Shown: positions 18,930 through 29,093, counted from the first letter of the stretch. The stretch: 64,000 bases of DNA from Roseomonas sp. OT10 (GCF_020991085.1 NZ_CP087719.1:744001-808000), one strand, 5' to 3'. Notes: generated by a model not told the origin, from the sequence alone. Numbers and translations: made by a program.

Positions 18930-20423
18930 TCAGCGCAGCACCCGTCCTACCGCCTCCCTCCAGCCGTCATAGCGTTCTTCCGCCTCCGTTCGTGCCATGC
19001 GGGGGGCAAAGCGGCGATCCAGGCGCCAGTGGGTCGGGGCGCCTTCGCCCGGGGCGGGGCAGAGCCCGGCCTGCAGGCCGGCGAGGTAGGCGGCGCCCAG
19101 CGCCGTGGTTTCCGCCACCTCCGGCACGTCCACCGGGGCGCCGAGCGCGTCCGCCAGGAACTGCATGGTCCAGTCGCTGCCGGTCATGCCGCCATCGACC
19201 CGCAGCACCGTTTCCGACAGGGCGGGCCAGTCCGCGCGCATCGCCTCCAGCAGGTCGCGGGTCTGCCAGGCGACGCTTTCCAGCGCGGCGCGGGCGATCT
19301 CGGCCGGGCCGGTGCCGCGGGTGAGGCCCAGGATGGCGCCGCGCGCCGCCGCATCCCAGTGCGGCGCGCCCAGGCCGACGAAGGCGGGGACGAAGTGGAC
19401 GCGCTGCGCCGGGTCGGCGCGGGCGGCGAGGGGACCGCTCTCGGCGGCGGAGGCGATCAGCCCCAGCCCGTCGCGCAGCCACTGCACCACGGCGCCGGCG
19501 ACGAAGATCGCGCCCTCCAGCGCATAGGCGCGCCGCCCGCCGAGCTGCCACGCGATGGTGGTCAGCAGGCGGTGGGCGGAGCGCACCGGCGCATCGCCCG
19601 TCACCAGCAGCGCGAAGCAGCCCGTGCCGTAGGTGGCCTTCACCATCCCCGGGGCGAAGCAGGCCTGCCCCAGCGTCGCCGCCTGCTGGTCCCCGGCCAT
19701 GCCGCGGATCGGCACCGCCGCGCCCAGGATGCCCGGATCGGTCGTGCCGAACTCGCCGGCGCAGTCGCGCACCTGCGGCAGCACGGCGCGGGGGATGCGG
19801 AGGTGGCGGAGGAGGTCGTCGTCCCAGTCGCCGCGCCGGATGTCGAACAGCATGGTGCGCGCGGCGTTGGTCGCGTCCGTCGCGTGCGCCGCGCCGCCGG
19901 TGAGGTGCCAGAGCAGGAAGCTGTCGACCGTGCCGAAGGCGAGCCGGCCGCGCTCCGCCGCCTCCCGCGCGCCGGGGACCTCCTCCAGGATCCAGGCGAG
20001 CTTGGTGGCGGAGAAATAGGGATCGGCGAGCAGGCCGGTGCGCTCGGCGATCGTCTCCTCCAGCCCTTCCGCCCGGAGGCGGTCGCAGAGCGGGGCGGTG
20101 CGGCGGTCCTGCCAGACGATGGCGCGGTGCACCGCCTGGCCCGTGGCGCGGTCCCAGAGCAGGGTGGTCTCGCGCTGGTTGGTGATGCCGATGCCCGCGA
20201 CCTGCCGCGCCCCGGCGCCGCTCGCCGCCAGGGCTTCGCGCAGGCAGGCGACGCTGTGGGCCAGCAGGTCCTCGGGCGCGTGCTCCACCCAGCCGGGGGA
20301 GGGGAAGTGCTGCGGCAGCTCCCGCTGGGCGGCCGCGCGGGGGCGCAGGTCGGCGCCGAAGGCGATGGCGCGGGTCGAGGTCGTCCCCTGGTCGAGCGCG
20401 AGCAGAACCGTCCCGTCCGCCAT
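18930..20423 (-). CDS. glpK: Glycerol kinase
   Basis: 497 residues, the standard length. FGGY-kinase motifs are [14 protein letters not shown] at the N-terminus, [16 protein letters not shown], the IVWQDRRT substrate loop, [13 protein letters not shown] and the C-terminal [16 protein letters not shown] and [11 protein letters not shown]. It phosphorylates glycerol to glycerol-3-phosphate with ATP in the cytosol. GGGAGGAAGGGG lies directly before the ATG at 20423. No glpF, glpD or glpR lies nearby. Its 3' end abuts repeat copy A, and its start is divergent from a GST gene with a 102-bp spacer. Confidence 0.97.
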   Translation of the reverse strand: MADGTVLLALDQGTTSTRAIAFGADLRPRAAAQRELPQHFPSPGWVEHAPEDLLAHSVACLREALAASGAGARQVAGIGITNQRETTLLWDRATGQAVHRAIVWQDRRTAPLCDRLRAEGLEETIAERTGLLADPYFSATKLAWILEEVPGAREAAERGRLAFGTVDSFLLWHLTGGAAHATDATNAARTMLFDIRRGDWDDDLLRHLRIPRAVLPQVRDCAGEFGTTDPGILGAAVPIRGMAGDQQAATLGQACFAPGMVKATYGTGCFALLVTGDAPVRSAHRLLTTIAWQLGGRRAYALEGAIFVAGAVVQWLRDGLGLIASAAESGPLAARADPAQRVHFVPAFVGLGAPHWDAAARGAILGLTRGTGPAEIARAALESVAWQTRDLLEAMRADWPALSETVLRVDGGMTGSDWTMQFLADALGAPVDVPEVAETTALGAAYLAGLQAGLCPAPGEGAPTHWRLDRRFAPRMARTEAEERYDGWREAVGRVLR

Positions 20424-20525
20424 CCCCTTCCTCCCTGGCCTTTGCTTGTCCGGCATAGAGGGCCAGCATAGGGGGAGGGAGGCGGCGGCGGGAACCGCCG
20501 GCCCGGCGCGAGGGAGAGCGATCGC

Positions 20526-21227
20526 ATGGCCATCCGGATGCACGACCTGTGCGGCAGCGACCCGGCCCGGCGCTTCAGCCCCTATTGCTGGCGGGTCCGC
20601 ATGGCGTTGGCGCACAAGGGGCTGGCGGTGGAGACGATCCCCTGGCGCTTCTCCGACAAGGCGGCGATCGCCGATGCGGGGGTGGAGAAGGTGCCGGTGC
20701 TGCGCGACGGCGACCGGGCGCTGGGCGAGTCCTGGGACATCCTGGAATACCTGGAGGATACCTATCCGGAGCCATCGCTGTTCCAGGGACCGGGAGGCCG
20801 GGCGCTGGCGCGCTTCATGAACGCCTGGGCGGATTCGGTGCTGGCCGCCGGCATGGCGCGGCTGGTCGTCTCTGACATCCCGCGCTGGCTGGGGCCAGCG
20901 GACCGGGAGTACTTCGTCCGCTCGCGCGAGGCGCGCTTCGGCTGCACGCTGGAGGCGCTGAACGCCGATCGCGACCGGCAGGTGGAGGCCTTCCGGCGCG
21001 AGATCCATCCGCTGCGCATGATCCTGCGCGAGCGCCCGTTCCTGCACGGGGACGCACCGGCCGCGGCGGACTACATCGCCTTCGGCCCCTTCCAGTGGGC
21101 CCGCGTGGTCAGCGCCTTCCCGGTGCTGACCCCGGACGACCCGGTCTTCGCCTGGCGTGGGCGGCTGCTGGACGCCTTCGGCGGGCTGGCGCGGCAGGGT
21201 CCGGCCGAGGACACCGCGGCCGCCTGA
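20526..21227 (+). CDS. Glutathione S-transferase family protein
   Basis: 233 residues. The thioredoxin-like N-terminal domain contains [16 protein letters not shown] (Ser/Cys active-site region), [18 protein letters not shown] with the cis-Pro loop, and [10 protein letters not shown]. The C-terminal half is helical. The residue SPYC could act like an omega-class Cys or serve only as a glutathione contact. An AGGGAGAG site is located 8 bases before the ATG. Substrate is unknown. It is divergent from glpK. Confidence 0.87.
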   Translation: MAIRMHDLCGSDPARRFSPYCWRVRMALAHKGLAVETIPWRFSDKAAIADAGVEKVPVLRDGDRALGESWDILEYLEDTYPEPSLFQGPGGRALARFMNAWADSVLAAGMARLVVSDIPRWLGPADREYFVRSREARFGCTLEALNADRDRQVEAFRREIHPLRMILRERPFLHGDAPAAADYIAFGPFQWARVVSAFPVLTPDDPVFAWRGRLLDAFGGLARQGPAEDTAAA

Positions 21228-21394
21228 TCCTCCGCCCTGTCCGGAGAGTGTCGACCGGAGCCTGACGGCTGCCGGCGGTTTCATCACGCCCGCCCTCCGG
21301 TGATCGCGAGAAGGGCAGTCCGTGATCCGCGGGAGCGATTCCCGCATGCCCTCCGACCGGAAACGCTTGCTGCCGGCGCGACAGGGGAGCTAGC

Positions 21395-21432
21395 GTTGCG
21401 GTTACAGCAACATTCGTTCCATTTTTCGGAAC
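21395..21432 (+). promoter_or_regulatory. Two inverted repeats with 7-base spacers before iclR
   Basis: GTTGC-GGTTACA-GCAAC (21395-21411) and GTTCC-ATTTTTC-GGAAC (21416-21432) lie in tandem, the second ending 2 bases before the regulator's ATG. IclR proteins bind short palindromes and often repress themselves, so these are candidate operators for the whole downstream operon. Both have equal arm and spacer lengths, which argues against pure chance but is not proof. Confidence 0.4.
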
Positions 21433-21434
21433 TC

Positions 21435-22214
21435 ATGACCACCCTGCTCAACGCCGCCGAAGTCCTGCGCTGCTTCTCCGCCCAGCGGCTGGAGCTGTCG
21501 GTGACCGAGGTCTCCTCCCTCCTGGCCATGCCGAAGAGCACGGTCTCGCGCCTGCTCCGCGCCATGCTGGGCGCGGGCTTCCTGGAGTCCGTGCCGGGGA
21601 GCAGCCGCTACCGCCCCGGGCTGCTGATGTTCGAGCTGGGCCACACCTACCGCCGTGGCTCCACCCTTCTGGCCCAGGCGCGCGCGGCGATGGAGCGCGT
21701 GTCGCGACGCTGCGGCCATACCGGCTATGTCAGCATCCTCGACGGCGGCGACGTGCTGGGCATCGCCGCCCATGAGGGGACGAAGGTGCTGCGCGCCGGC
21801 ACGCCGCCGGGCATCCGCCTGCGCGCCTTCGCCACCGCCACCGGCCGCAGCCTGCTGGCGCGCCGCGACGACGCGGCGGTGCGCGCCCTCTACCCCGCGC
21901 CGCTGCAGCCGACCAGCGCGCATTCCCCCGCCGACATGGAGGCGCTGCTGCGCCACCTCGCCGCCATCCGCCACGAGGGCTTCGCGCTGTCCCAGCACGA
22001 GGCGAACGAGGGCGCGGAATCCCTGGCCGTCGCCGTCGGCGATCCGGTGACGGGCGAGGAGCTGAGCCTCTGCATCGTCTACCCGACCAGCATGGTCGAG
22101 GCGCCGGAGCGCGACACGATCCGCGACGCGCTGCTGGCCGAGTCGCGCGACATCGCCGTGCGCACCGGCGACCCCCTGTTCCCCGCCGGGCGCGCCGCCG
22201 CCCGCGCCGCCTGA
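21435..22214 (+). CDS. IclR-family transcriptional regulator
   Basis: 259 residues. The winged helix occupies about 1-65 (LNAAEVLRCFS, then PKSTVSRLLRAMLGAGFLE), and the C-terminal effector domain follows (GHTGYVSILDGGDVLGIA and LRAFATATGRSLLA). IclR regulators respond to small organic effectors and usually control adjacent catabolic genes. The ATG at 21435 is used because the family N-terminus starts here and upstream residues are unrelated. It is the first gene of a ten-gene run: the HyuAB fusion begins 12 bp after its stop. It therefore likely senses the operon's substrate or an intermediate. Confidence 0.92.
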   Translation: MTTLLNAAEVLRCFSAQRLELSVTEVSSLLAMPKSTVSRLLRAMLGAGFLESVPGSSRYRPGLLMFELGHTYRRGSTLLAQARAAMERVSRRCGHTGYVSILDGGDVLGIAAHEGTKVLRAGTPPGIRLRAFATATGRSLLARRDDAAVRALYPAPLQPTSAHSPADMEALLRHLAAIRHEGFALSQHEANEGAESLAVAVGDPVTGEELSLCIVYPTSMVEAPERDTIRDALLAESRDIAVRTGDPLFPAGRAAARAA

Positions 22215-22226
22215 CGGAAGCCCCGC

Positions 22227-25200
22227 ATGAACACGACCAACACCCGCTGGCGCATCGGCTTCGACATCGGCGGCACCTTCACCGACTTCATCCTCTACGA
22301 CGCGGCAGAGGGCACGGTGCGGCTGCACAAGCGGCTGACCACCCCGCACGACCCGTCGGAGGCGGCGCTGATCGGGCTGGAGGAGCTGGTCGCCATGGCC
22401 GGCATCACCCCGGCGGATGCGGGCGAGATCATCCACGGCACCACGCTGGTCACGAACACCGTCATCGAGCGGACGGGCGCGAAGCTCGGCCTGATCACCA
22501 CGCGCGGCTTCCGCGACCTGCTGGAGATGGGCACCGAGCAGCGCTACGACATCTACGACCTGTTCCTGGGCTTCCCCCAGCCGCTGGTGCCGCGCGACCG
22601 CCGGCTCGAGGTCGCGGAGCGGATGGACCGCGACGGCCGCGTCGTCGAGGTGCTAGACGAGGAGGCCGTGCGCGCCGCCTTCCGCGCGCTGCTGGCGGAC
22701 GGGGTGGAGGCGGTGGGCGTCTGCTTCCTGCATTCCTACCGCAACCCGGCGCACGAGCAGGCGGTGGGCCGCATCGCCCGCGAGGAGTTCCCCGAGCTCG
22801 CCGTCTCCCTCTCCGCCGAGGTGGTGGCGGAGATGTGGGAGTACCAGCGCTGCGTCACCACCTGCGCCAATGCCTATGTCCAGCCGCTGATGGATCGCTA
22901 CCTGAAGCGCCTCGAACGCGAGCTGGCGGCGCGTGGCTTCGCCGGCGCGCTGCGGCTGATGCACTCCGCGGGCGGCCTCGTCTCCCCCGCCACGGCGCGC
23001 GCCTTCCCGATCCGGCTGCTGGAATCCGGCCCGGCCGGCGGCGGGCTGGCCACGGCGCTGTTCGGCGATCTGGCGGGCCAGAAGGACGTCATCTCCTTCG
23101 ACATGGGCGGCACCACCGCCAAGGCCTGCATGGTCGAGGACGGGCGCGTCGAGATCGCCCCGATGCTGGAAGCCGGGCGCGTGCACCGCTTCAGCAAGGG
23201 CTCCGGCCTGCCGATCAAGGCGCCCGTGATCGACATGATCGAGATCGGCGCCGGCGGCGGCTCCATCGCCGGCATCGACGAGGTCGGGCTGCTGAAAGTC
23301 GGCCCGCATTCCGCCGGCTCCGACCCCGGCCCGGCCTGCTACGGCATGGGCGGCACCAAGCCCACCGTGACGGATGCCAACCTCGTCCTCGGCTACTACG
23401 ATCCGGGCTTCTTCCTCGGCGGCCGCATGGCGCTGGACAAGGGTGCCGCGGAACGCGCGGTGGCGAGCGTGGCGGCGCCGCTGGGCCTCGGCGTGACGGA
23501 GGCCGCCTGGGGCATCCACAAGGTCGTGGTAGAGAGCATGGCCGCCGCCGCCCGCGTGCATCTGGTGGAGAAGGGCAAGGACCCGCGCGCCTATGCCATG
23601 GTGGGCTTCGGCGGCGCCGGCCCGGCCCATGCGGCGGACGTGGCCCGCGCGCTGGGCGTGCGCGAGGTGATCATCCCGCCCGCCTCCGGCGCCGCCTCCG
23701 CGCTGGGCTTCCTCGCCGCCCCGCTCTCCTTCGAGCTGGTGCGCTCCCTGCCGCTGGAGCTGTCGGAGGGCTTCGACGCGCCGCGCCTGAACGCCTTGCT
23801 GGCGGAGCTGGAGGCGGAGGGCCGCGCGCGGCTGGCGGAGGCGGGCGTCGCCCCGGAGGCCGTCCGCGTCGAGCGTTCCGCCGACATGCGGCTGGTCGGG
23901 CAGATGCACGACATCGCCGTGGCGCTGCCGGCGGGCGAGATCGGTCCGGGCAGCCTGGACGCCATCCGCGACGCGTTCACCCGCGTCTATGCCGCGCGCT
24001 TCACCTCCGTCTACGAGGGCGCGCGGATGGAGGCGATCAACTTCCGCGTCCGCTGCATCGGGCCGGAGCCGAAGCTGTCGCTGACCGGCGCGGTCGGCGG
24101 CGGCGACACGGCCCAGGCGGTGAAGGGCACGCGCCGCGCCTGGTTCGAGGGCGGCTGGCAGGACGCCACCGTCTACGACCGCTACGCCCTGGCCGAGGGC
24201 GACGAGATCGCAGGTCCTGCCATCATCGAGGAGCGCGAGGCCACCACCATCGTCCCGCCCGGCGACGCGGTGCGCGTGGACGCGACGCTGAACCTGCGCA
24301 TCGCCATCGCCGCCCCTGCCATGGCGGGCGAGCTGGTGACGGCGGAGATGCCGCTGGCCGAGGCCATGGCGCGGATCGAGGCGGACCCGATCGCGCTGGA
24401 GATCATGTGGTCGCGGCTGGTGAACGTGGTCGAGGAGATGTGGCTGACGGTGGTGCGCACCGCCTTCTCCCTCATCGTCTCCGAGAGCCAGGACTTCGCC
24501 TGCGAGCTGCTGGACCCCACGGGCGAGACGCTGGCGCATTCCCCGCGTGCCATGCCCGTCTTCAACCTGACCCTGCCGCGCGCGGTGAAGGCGCTGCTCG
24601 CGAAGTATCCGGCGGAGACGATGAAGCCGGGCGACGTGCTGATCACCAACGACCCGTGGCTCTGCGCCGGGCACCTGTTCGACATCGCCGTCGTCACGCC
24701 CGTCTTCCGGGAGGGTAAGGTGGTCGGGCTGATGGGCACGGTGGGCCATGTCTCCGATATCGGCGGCACCAAGGATTCCCTGAAGGCGCGCGAGATCTTC
24801 GAGGAGGGGCTGCAGATCCCGCCGATGAAGCTGTTCGACGGCGGCGTGCCGAACGAGGGCTTCTTCGCCCTGTTCCGCGAGAACGTGCGCAACCCCGACC
24901 AGGTGCTGGGCGACCTGCATTCCTTCGTCGCGGCCAACGCGCTGGGCGGCGAGCGCCTTCTCGCCTTCATGCGCGACTACGGGATGAGCGACCTGCGCGC
25001 GCTGGCGGCGGTGGTGCAGGGCCGGTCGGAGAAGGCGATGCGCGACGCCATTTCTGCCCTGCCCGACGGCGACTATTTCGGCGAGATCCGCAACAACCCG
25101 ATGGGGCAGGAGCTGCGCTACCCGCTCAGGCTGACCGTCGCGGGGGATGCCATCCACCTCGACTTCGACGGCGCGCCGCCGCAGCTTCCCCAGGGCGGGC

Positions 25201-26057
25201 TGAACTCCACGCTGAACTACACCGCGGCGCACGCGACCTATCCGCTGAAATGCATGCTGACGCCCAACGTGCGCGGCAATGCCGGCTGCTACCGTCCCTT
25301 CACCGTGGAGGCGCCGGAGGGCTCCATCCTCAACCCCCGTCGCCCGGCGGCGGTGAACATGCGCACCCGCACCGGCTGGTACCTGGCGCCGAACATCTTC
25401 CGCGCCCTGTCCGACGCGGCGCCGGGGCTGGTGCAGGCGAATACCGGCCTGCCGGTGGCGACCAACGTCTATGGCCAGGATGCCTCGGGCCGCTACTACT
25501 CCGACCACCTGTTCATCGGCGGCGGCCAGGGCGCCTCCTCGCGCGGCGACGGCAAGTCCGGCCTGCTCTGGCCGACCTCCGCCTCCAACACCTCGATCGA
25601 GTTGTTCGAGACGCGGGCGCCGGTGCTGGTGGTGGAGAAGAGCTATGTCGCCGATACCGGTGGCGCCGGGCAGCATCGCGGCGGGCTCGGGCAGCGGGTG
25701 CGGATGCGCAAGCTGCTGGAGGACGGCCGGCCCGCGCTCTTCTCCGTCTATCCGGAGGGCGTGACCAACCCGATCGACGGGCTGTTCGGCGGCTGCCCCG
25801 GCTCCGGCGCGCGCGGCCGTGTGCTCGACCTCGACGGCAACGAGGTGCACGACTGCGGCAATGGCGAGATGGTCGAGACCACCGGCCCGCACGAGGTGGT
25901 GGAGGTCGTGGTCAATGGCGGCTCCGGCTACGGCGACCCCGCCGCGCGCGACCCCGCTGCCATCGAACGCGACCTGCGCCTGGGCCTGATCACCGAGGCG
26001 GCCGCCCAGCGCGACTACGGCTGGCAGCCCGCCCGCACCGAGGAGACCGCCCAGTGA
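22227..26057 (+). CDS. Fused hydantoinase/oxoprolinase (HyuA-HyuB fusion)
   Basis: 1276 residues, equal to HyuA plus HyuB in one chain as in 5-oxoprolinases. Residues 1-700 are HyuA: FDIGGTFTDFILYD at the start, ESGPAGGGLATALFG and SFDMGGTTAKACMVEDG mark the actin-like ATPase fold. From about 715 on it is HyuB: ADPIALEIMWSRLVNVVEE opens the domain. Such enzymes hydrolyse five-membered cyclic amides such as 5-oxoproline or N-methylhydantoin, normally using ATP. The exact substrate is unknown. It is preceded by iclR, and its TGA overlaps the GTG of the cupin gene, so expression is coupled with the importer genes. Confidence 0.93.
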   Translation: MNTTNTRWRIGFDIGGTFTDFILYDAAEGTVRLHKRLTTPHDPSEAALIGLEELVAMAGITPADAGEIIHGTTLVTNTVIERTGAKLGLITTRGFRDLLEMGTEQRYDIYDLFLGFPQPLVPRDRRLEVAERMDRDGRVVEVLDEEAVRAAFRALLADGVEAVGVCFLHSYRNPAHEQAVGRIAREEFPELAVSLSAEVVAEMWEYQRCVTTCANAYVQPLMDRYLKRLERELAARGFAGALRLMHSAGGLVSPATARAFPIRLLESGPAGGGLATALFGDLAGQKDVISFDMGGTTAKACMVEDGRVEIAPMLEAGRVHRFSKGSGLPIKAPVIDMIEIGAGGGSIAGIDEVGLLKVGPHSAGSDPGPACYGMGGTKPTVTDANLVLGYYDPGFFLGGRMALDKGAAERAVASVAAPLGLGVTEAAWGIHKVVVESMAAAARVHLVEKGKDPRAYAMVGFGGAGPAHAADVARALGVREVIIPPASGAASALGFLAAPLSFELVRSLPLELSEGFDAPRLNALLAELEAEGRARLAEAGVAPEAVRVERSADMRLVGQMHDIAVALPAGEIGPGSLDAIRDAFTRVYAARFTSVYEGARMEAINFRVRCIGPEPKLSLTGAVGGGDTAQAVKGTRRAWFEGGWQDATVYDRYALAEGDEIAGPAIIEEREATTIVPPGDAVRVDATLNLRIAIAAPAMAGELVTAEMPLAEAMARIEADPIALEIMWSRLVNVVEEMWLTVVRTAFSLIVSESQDFACELLDPTGETLAHSPRAMPVFNLTLPRAVKALLAKYPAETMKPGDVLITNDPWLCAGHLFDIAVVTPVFREGKVVGLMGTVGHVSDIGGTKDSLKAREIFEEGLQIPPMKLFDGGVPNEGFFALFRENVRNPDQVLGDLHSFVAANALGGERLLAFMRDYGMSDLRALAAVVQGRSEKAMRDAISALPDGDYFGEIRNNPMGQELRYPLRLTVAGDAIHLDFDGAPPQLPQGGLNSTLNYTAAHATYPLKCMLTPNVRGNAGCYRPFTVEAPEGSILNPRRPAAVNMRTRTGWYLAPNIFRALSDAAPGLVQANTGLPVATNVYGQDASGRYYSDHLFIGGGQGASSRGDGKSGLLWPTSASNTSIELFETRAPVLVVEKSYVADTGGAGQHRGGLGQRVRMRKLLEDGRPALFSVYPEGVTNPIDGLFGGCPGSGARGRVLDLDGNEVHDCGNGEMVETTGPHEVVEVVVNGGSGYGDPAARDPAAIERDLRLGLITEAAAQRDYGWQPARTEETAQ

Positions 26058-26386
26058 AGCTTCCGCCCCTCCCCTTCACCGCCGTCCACTGGGACGCCCT
26101 GCCGGCCACCGAGCACAAGGGCGAGACGGGCACGGCGGTCTGGCGCACGCTGAACAACGGCGACGTGCGGATGCGGGTGGTGGAGTATTCGCCCGGCTAC
26201 CTGGCGGACCATTGGTGCGACCGCGGCCACGTCATCTACGTGCTGGAGGGCACGCTGGTCTCCGAGCTGAAGGACGGGCGGCGCTTCACCCTCACCGCCG
26301 GGCACGGCTACACCGTCTCCGATTTCGGCGACAGCCCGCACCGCTCCTCGACCGAGACGGGCGCGCGTCTCTTCATCGTGGACTGA
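26054..26386 (+). CDS. Small cupin protein of the DHCW-motif type
   Basis: 110 residues. A single cupin barrel is recognised by ADHWCDRGHVIYVLEG (metal-binding His/Cys/His region) and the second half RRFTLTAGHGYTVSDFGD. The LADHWCDRGH segment corresponds to the motif that gives the DHCW cupin group its name. The start is GTG at 26054, overlapping the HyuAB stop (GTGA), with GGAG about 9 bases upstream; no ATG is available at this end. It may bind metal and act as an isomerase, dioxygenase or accessory protein for the pathway; no specific reaction can be given. Confidence 0.82.
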   Translation: MKLPPLPFTAVHWDALPATEHKGETGTAVWRTLNNGDVRMRVVEYSPGYLADHWCDRGHVIYVLEGTLVSELKDGRRFTLTAGHGYTVSDFGDSPHRSSTETGARLFIVD

Positions 26387-26390
26387 GCGG

Positions 26391-27272
26391 ATGGCCGCCA
26401 CCGCCGCGCATGGCGCGCCCAGCGTCTCCCGCCCCGCCGCCTGGCTCATGCTGGCGCCGGCGCTGGCGGTGTTCCTGCTGTTCTTCGCCGTGCCCTTCGT
26501 CACCATGGCGACCATGTCCGTGATGAGCGGCAATCCGCTGGTCAGCCCGACCGCCGGCTTCACCACCCGGCACTTCGACCGGATGCTGGAGGACACCTAC
26601 TACCTCGAGACCCTGTGGGCGACGCTGCGCCTGGGGCTGCTGACCACGGCGGCGACGCTGCTGATCGGCTATCCGCCCGCGCTGTGGATCGCCCGCGCGC
26701 CGAGCCGCGGCACGCGCACACTGCTGATGATGGCGGTCCTCGCGCCCATGATGATGGGCCTCGTCGTGCGCACCTATGCCTGGCTCGCGATGTACTCCAA
26801 CCGGGGCGTGATCAACGGCACGCTGGTGGGGCTGGGCATCCTGGACGAGCCGATCCCCATCCTGGGCAGCGAGGCGGCGGTGGTGGTGTCGCTCGCGCAC
26901 ATCTACGTCCCCTACATGATCCTGACGCTGACCGGCGTGCTGGCGCGCATCGACGTGCGGCAGGAGGAGGCGGCGCGCGGCCTGGGCGCCAGCCGCTTCC
27001 GCGCCTTCCTGGAGGTGACGCTGCCGCTCTCCGTGCCGGGGATCGTGGCGGGGTCGCTGCTGGTCTTCGCGCTGGCGATCAGCGCCTATGTGACGCCGAT
27101 CGTGATCGGCAACTACGAGATCCAGACCCTGCCGATCCTGATCTACCAGCAGATCTCCTCCTCCTTCAATTTGGGCTTCGCCGCGGCACTGGGCGTGGTG
27201 CTGCTGGCGGTCGCGCTGGTGCTGGTCGCCGCCTACAACCGGGCGATGGCCCGCGCGGCGGGGGCGGCGTGA
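26391..27272 (+). CDS. ABC transporter permease, PotB-like
   Basis: 293 residues with about six membrane segments. The EAA-loop region reads QEEAARGLGASRFRAF, which contacts the ATPase. The layout resembles PotB/YdcU-type permeases for polyamines, quaternary amines and other small cations or opines. It starts 4 bp after the cupin stop and ends 1 bp before the partner permease. Together with the genes that follow it makes a complete importer. Ligand identity is not evident from the permease. Confidence 0.92.
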   Translation: MAATAAHGAPSVSRPAAWLMLAPALAVFLLFFAVPFVTMATMSVMSGNPLVSPTAGFTTRHFDRMLEDTYYLETLWATLRLGLLTTAATLLIGYPPALWIARAPSRGTRTLLMMAVLAPMMMGLVVRTYAWLAMYSNRGVINGTLVGLGILDEPIPILGSEAAVVVSLAHIYVPYMILTLTGVLARIDVRQEEAARGLGASRFRAFLEVTLPLSVPGIVAGSLLVFALAISAYVTPIVIGNYEIQTLPILIYQQISSSFNLGFAAALGVVLLAVALVLVAAYNRAMARAAGAA

Positions 27273-27273
27273 G

Positions 27274-28053
27274 ATGAGCCGCCTCTTCCTCGCCGCCAAC
27301 ATCGCGATCCTGGCCTTCCTGCTGCTACCGGTCGCGATCGTCCTCCTCTTCGCGCTGAACCCGGAGCCCTTCATCGCCTTCCCGCCCAGCGGCTTCTCCC
27401 TGCGCTGGTACGCGAAGTTCCTGACCAGCCGCGACTTCATGGGCGCCTTCGGCCTCTCCCTCGGCCTGGGCGTGGCCACCGTGATCCTGGCGGGCAGCAT
27501 CGGCACCCTGGCGGCGCTGGCCATCGCGCGCGGCAACCTGCCGGGGCGGCACGCGCTGACGGCCGTCTTCCTCTCGCCGCTGGTGCTGCCCGGGCTGCTG
27601 ACGGGCTTTGCCATGTTCCAGCTCGTCATGGTGCTGGGGGTGGGGCGCAACACCTGGGTGCTGCTGGCCGGCCATACGGTGGTCGCCATCCCCTATGTGA
27701 TGCGCACGGTGCTGGCCGTGCTGGCGAATGCCGACCGCTCGATCGAGGAGGCGGCGCGCGGCCTCGGCGCGACGCCCTCGGTGGTGTTCCGCGAGGTGAC
27801 GCTGCCGCTGATCCGGCCCGGGGTGATCGCGGGCGGCCTCTTCGCCTTCATCACCAGCTTCGACCAGTTCCCGGTCAGCCTCTTCCTGGTGGCGCCGGGC
27901 AGCGAGACCCTGCCCATCACCATGTTCAACTACCTGCGCTTCGACTTCGACGGCACCATCGCCGCGGCCAGCACCGTCTCCGTGGCGCTGGCCGTCCTGC
28001 TGGTGCTGGCGATCGAACGCACGGTCGGCCTGCAAACCTCCTCGAAGTTGTGA
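27274..28053 (+). CDS. ABC transporter permease, PotC-like
   Basis: 259 residues with about six membrane segments (first helix AANIAILAFLLLPVAIVLLF). The EAA loop is SIEEAARGLGATPSVVF. It resembles PotC/YdcV. It begins 1 bp after the stop of the PotB-like gene and is followed at 11 bp by the solute-binding protein gene, giving the usual permease pair for a heterodimeric membrane domain. Confidence 0.92.
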   Translation: MSRLFLAANIAILAFLLLPVAIVLLFALNPEPFIAFPPSGFSLRWYAKFLTSRDFMGAFGLSLGLGVATVILAGSIGTLAALAIARGNLPGRHALTAVFLSPLVLPGLLTGFAMFQLVMVLGVGRNTWVLLAGHTVVAIPYVMRTVLAVLANADRSIEEAARGLGATPSVVFREVTLPLIRPGVIAGGLFAFITSFDQFPVSLFLVAPGSETLPITMFNYLRFDFDGTIAAASTVSVALAVLLVLAIERTVGLQTSSKL

Positions 28054-28064
28054 AAGGGACCACG

Positions 28065-29093
28065 ATGCTGAACCGTCGCGTCTTCCTGGGGGCCGCCGCC
28101 GGCACCCTGGCCATGCCTGCCCTGGTGGGCGCGCAGGCCGCCAACACGCTGCGCATCACCGGCTGGGGCGGGCTCTGGGGCGAGACCATGCGCGCCAACG
28201 TGATCCCCGCCTTCGAGAAGGCGCACAACTGCACGGTCGAGGTGGACACCGCCTTCCCCTTCGTGCCGAAGCTGCTGGCCAGTCCGCGCGGCCGCCCGAT
28301 CTACGACGTGCTGCACACCAACACCAACGAGCAGTGGTCGGTCTTCGAGCAGGGGCTGGTGGAGCGCCGGCCGGACCTGTCGAAGATCCCCAACGCCGCG
28401 AACATCCACGCCTACGCCACCTCCGACCACATGGTGGGCGTCGCGATCTTCACCTCCGCCATCGGCATCGCCTGGCGCAAGGACCGCATCCAGGCCCCGC
28501 CGGTGGGCTGGGCCGATTTCTGGAAGCCGGAATTCGCCGGCAAGCGCGCCAGCTACGTCATCCCGGCGAACTCGCTGGGCCAGTCGCTGTTCATGATGGC
28601 GGGCCGGGTCTTCGGCAAGGGCTACCAGGACCTCGACGCCTCCTTCAAGGCGATGGAGCGGCTGCGCCCGGTGCGACTGTTCGACTTCACGGGCGGGGCG
28701 GAGAACGCGATCCTGGCCGGCGAGATCGACATCTGCGTCCTCCACGACACGGCCGTCTACCGCAACCAGGACAAGGTCCCGGCCGAGTTCACCGCGCCGA
28801 CCGAGGGGGTGATGGCGCTGGAGCAGGTGCTCTCCACCACCAAGGGCACGCAGAAGACCGAGCTGGCGAACGCCTGGATCAACCACATGCTCAGCCTCGA
28901 GGTCCAGAAGCTGATGGCGGAGAAGGTGTGGTACAGCCCCGTCCGCAAGGACATCGACCTGGACGCGAAGTACCGCGGCAAGCTGCTGACCACGCCGGCC
29001 GAGGTCGCCACGCTGATCCAGCTCCCCTGGCGCTGGTACAACGAGAACAAGGACCGGATCGACGACCGCGTGAACCGCATCTTCCGGGGCTGA
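28065..29093 (+). CDS. ABC transporter solute-binding protein, PotD-like
   Basis: 342 residues. The N-terminal MLNRRVFLGAAAGTLA is a twin-arginine-type signal with likely cleavage after VGAQA. The mature start NTLRITGWGGLWGE and the later CVLHDTAVYRNQDK fit the spermidine/putrescine- or opine-type binding proteins (SBP_bac_8 group). The ATG at 28065 follows AAGGGA; a GTG 15 bases upstream overlapping the previous stop is less likely. It would deliver the cyclic-amide-like or amine ligand to the permease pair. The ligand cannot be read from sequence. Confidence 0.9.
   Translation: MLNRRVFLGAAAGTLAMPALVGAQAANTLRITGWGGLWGETMRANVIPAFEKAHNCTVEVDTAFPFVPKLLASPRGRPIYDVLHTNTNEQWSVFEQGLVERRPDLSKIPNAANIHAYATSDHMVGVAIFTSAIGIAWRKDRIQAPPVGWADFWKPEFAGKRASYVIPANSLGQSLFMMAGRVFGKGYQDLDASFKAMERLRPVRLFDFTGGAENAILAGEIDICVLHDTAVYRNQDKVPAEFTAPTEGVMALEQVLSTTKGTQKTELANAWINHMLSLEVQKLMAEKVWYSPVRKDIDLDAKYRGKLLTTPAEVATLIQLPWRWYNENKDRIDDRVNRIFRG

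Noticed and set aside
18542-19324. Possible protein gene starting in repeat copy A and running into glpK antisense
   Set aside because: Low-complexity product; its N-terminal part lies in the repeat and does not stay in one frame in copy B.
22653-25892. Very long open frame (over 1000 codons) on the minus strand opposite the HyuAB fusion
   Set aside because: It is the antisense shadow of a GC-rich gene: its translation is low-complexity Arg/Gly/His/Ala with no motif, while the plus strand has full family motifs.
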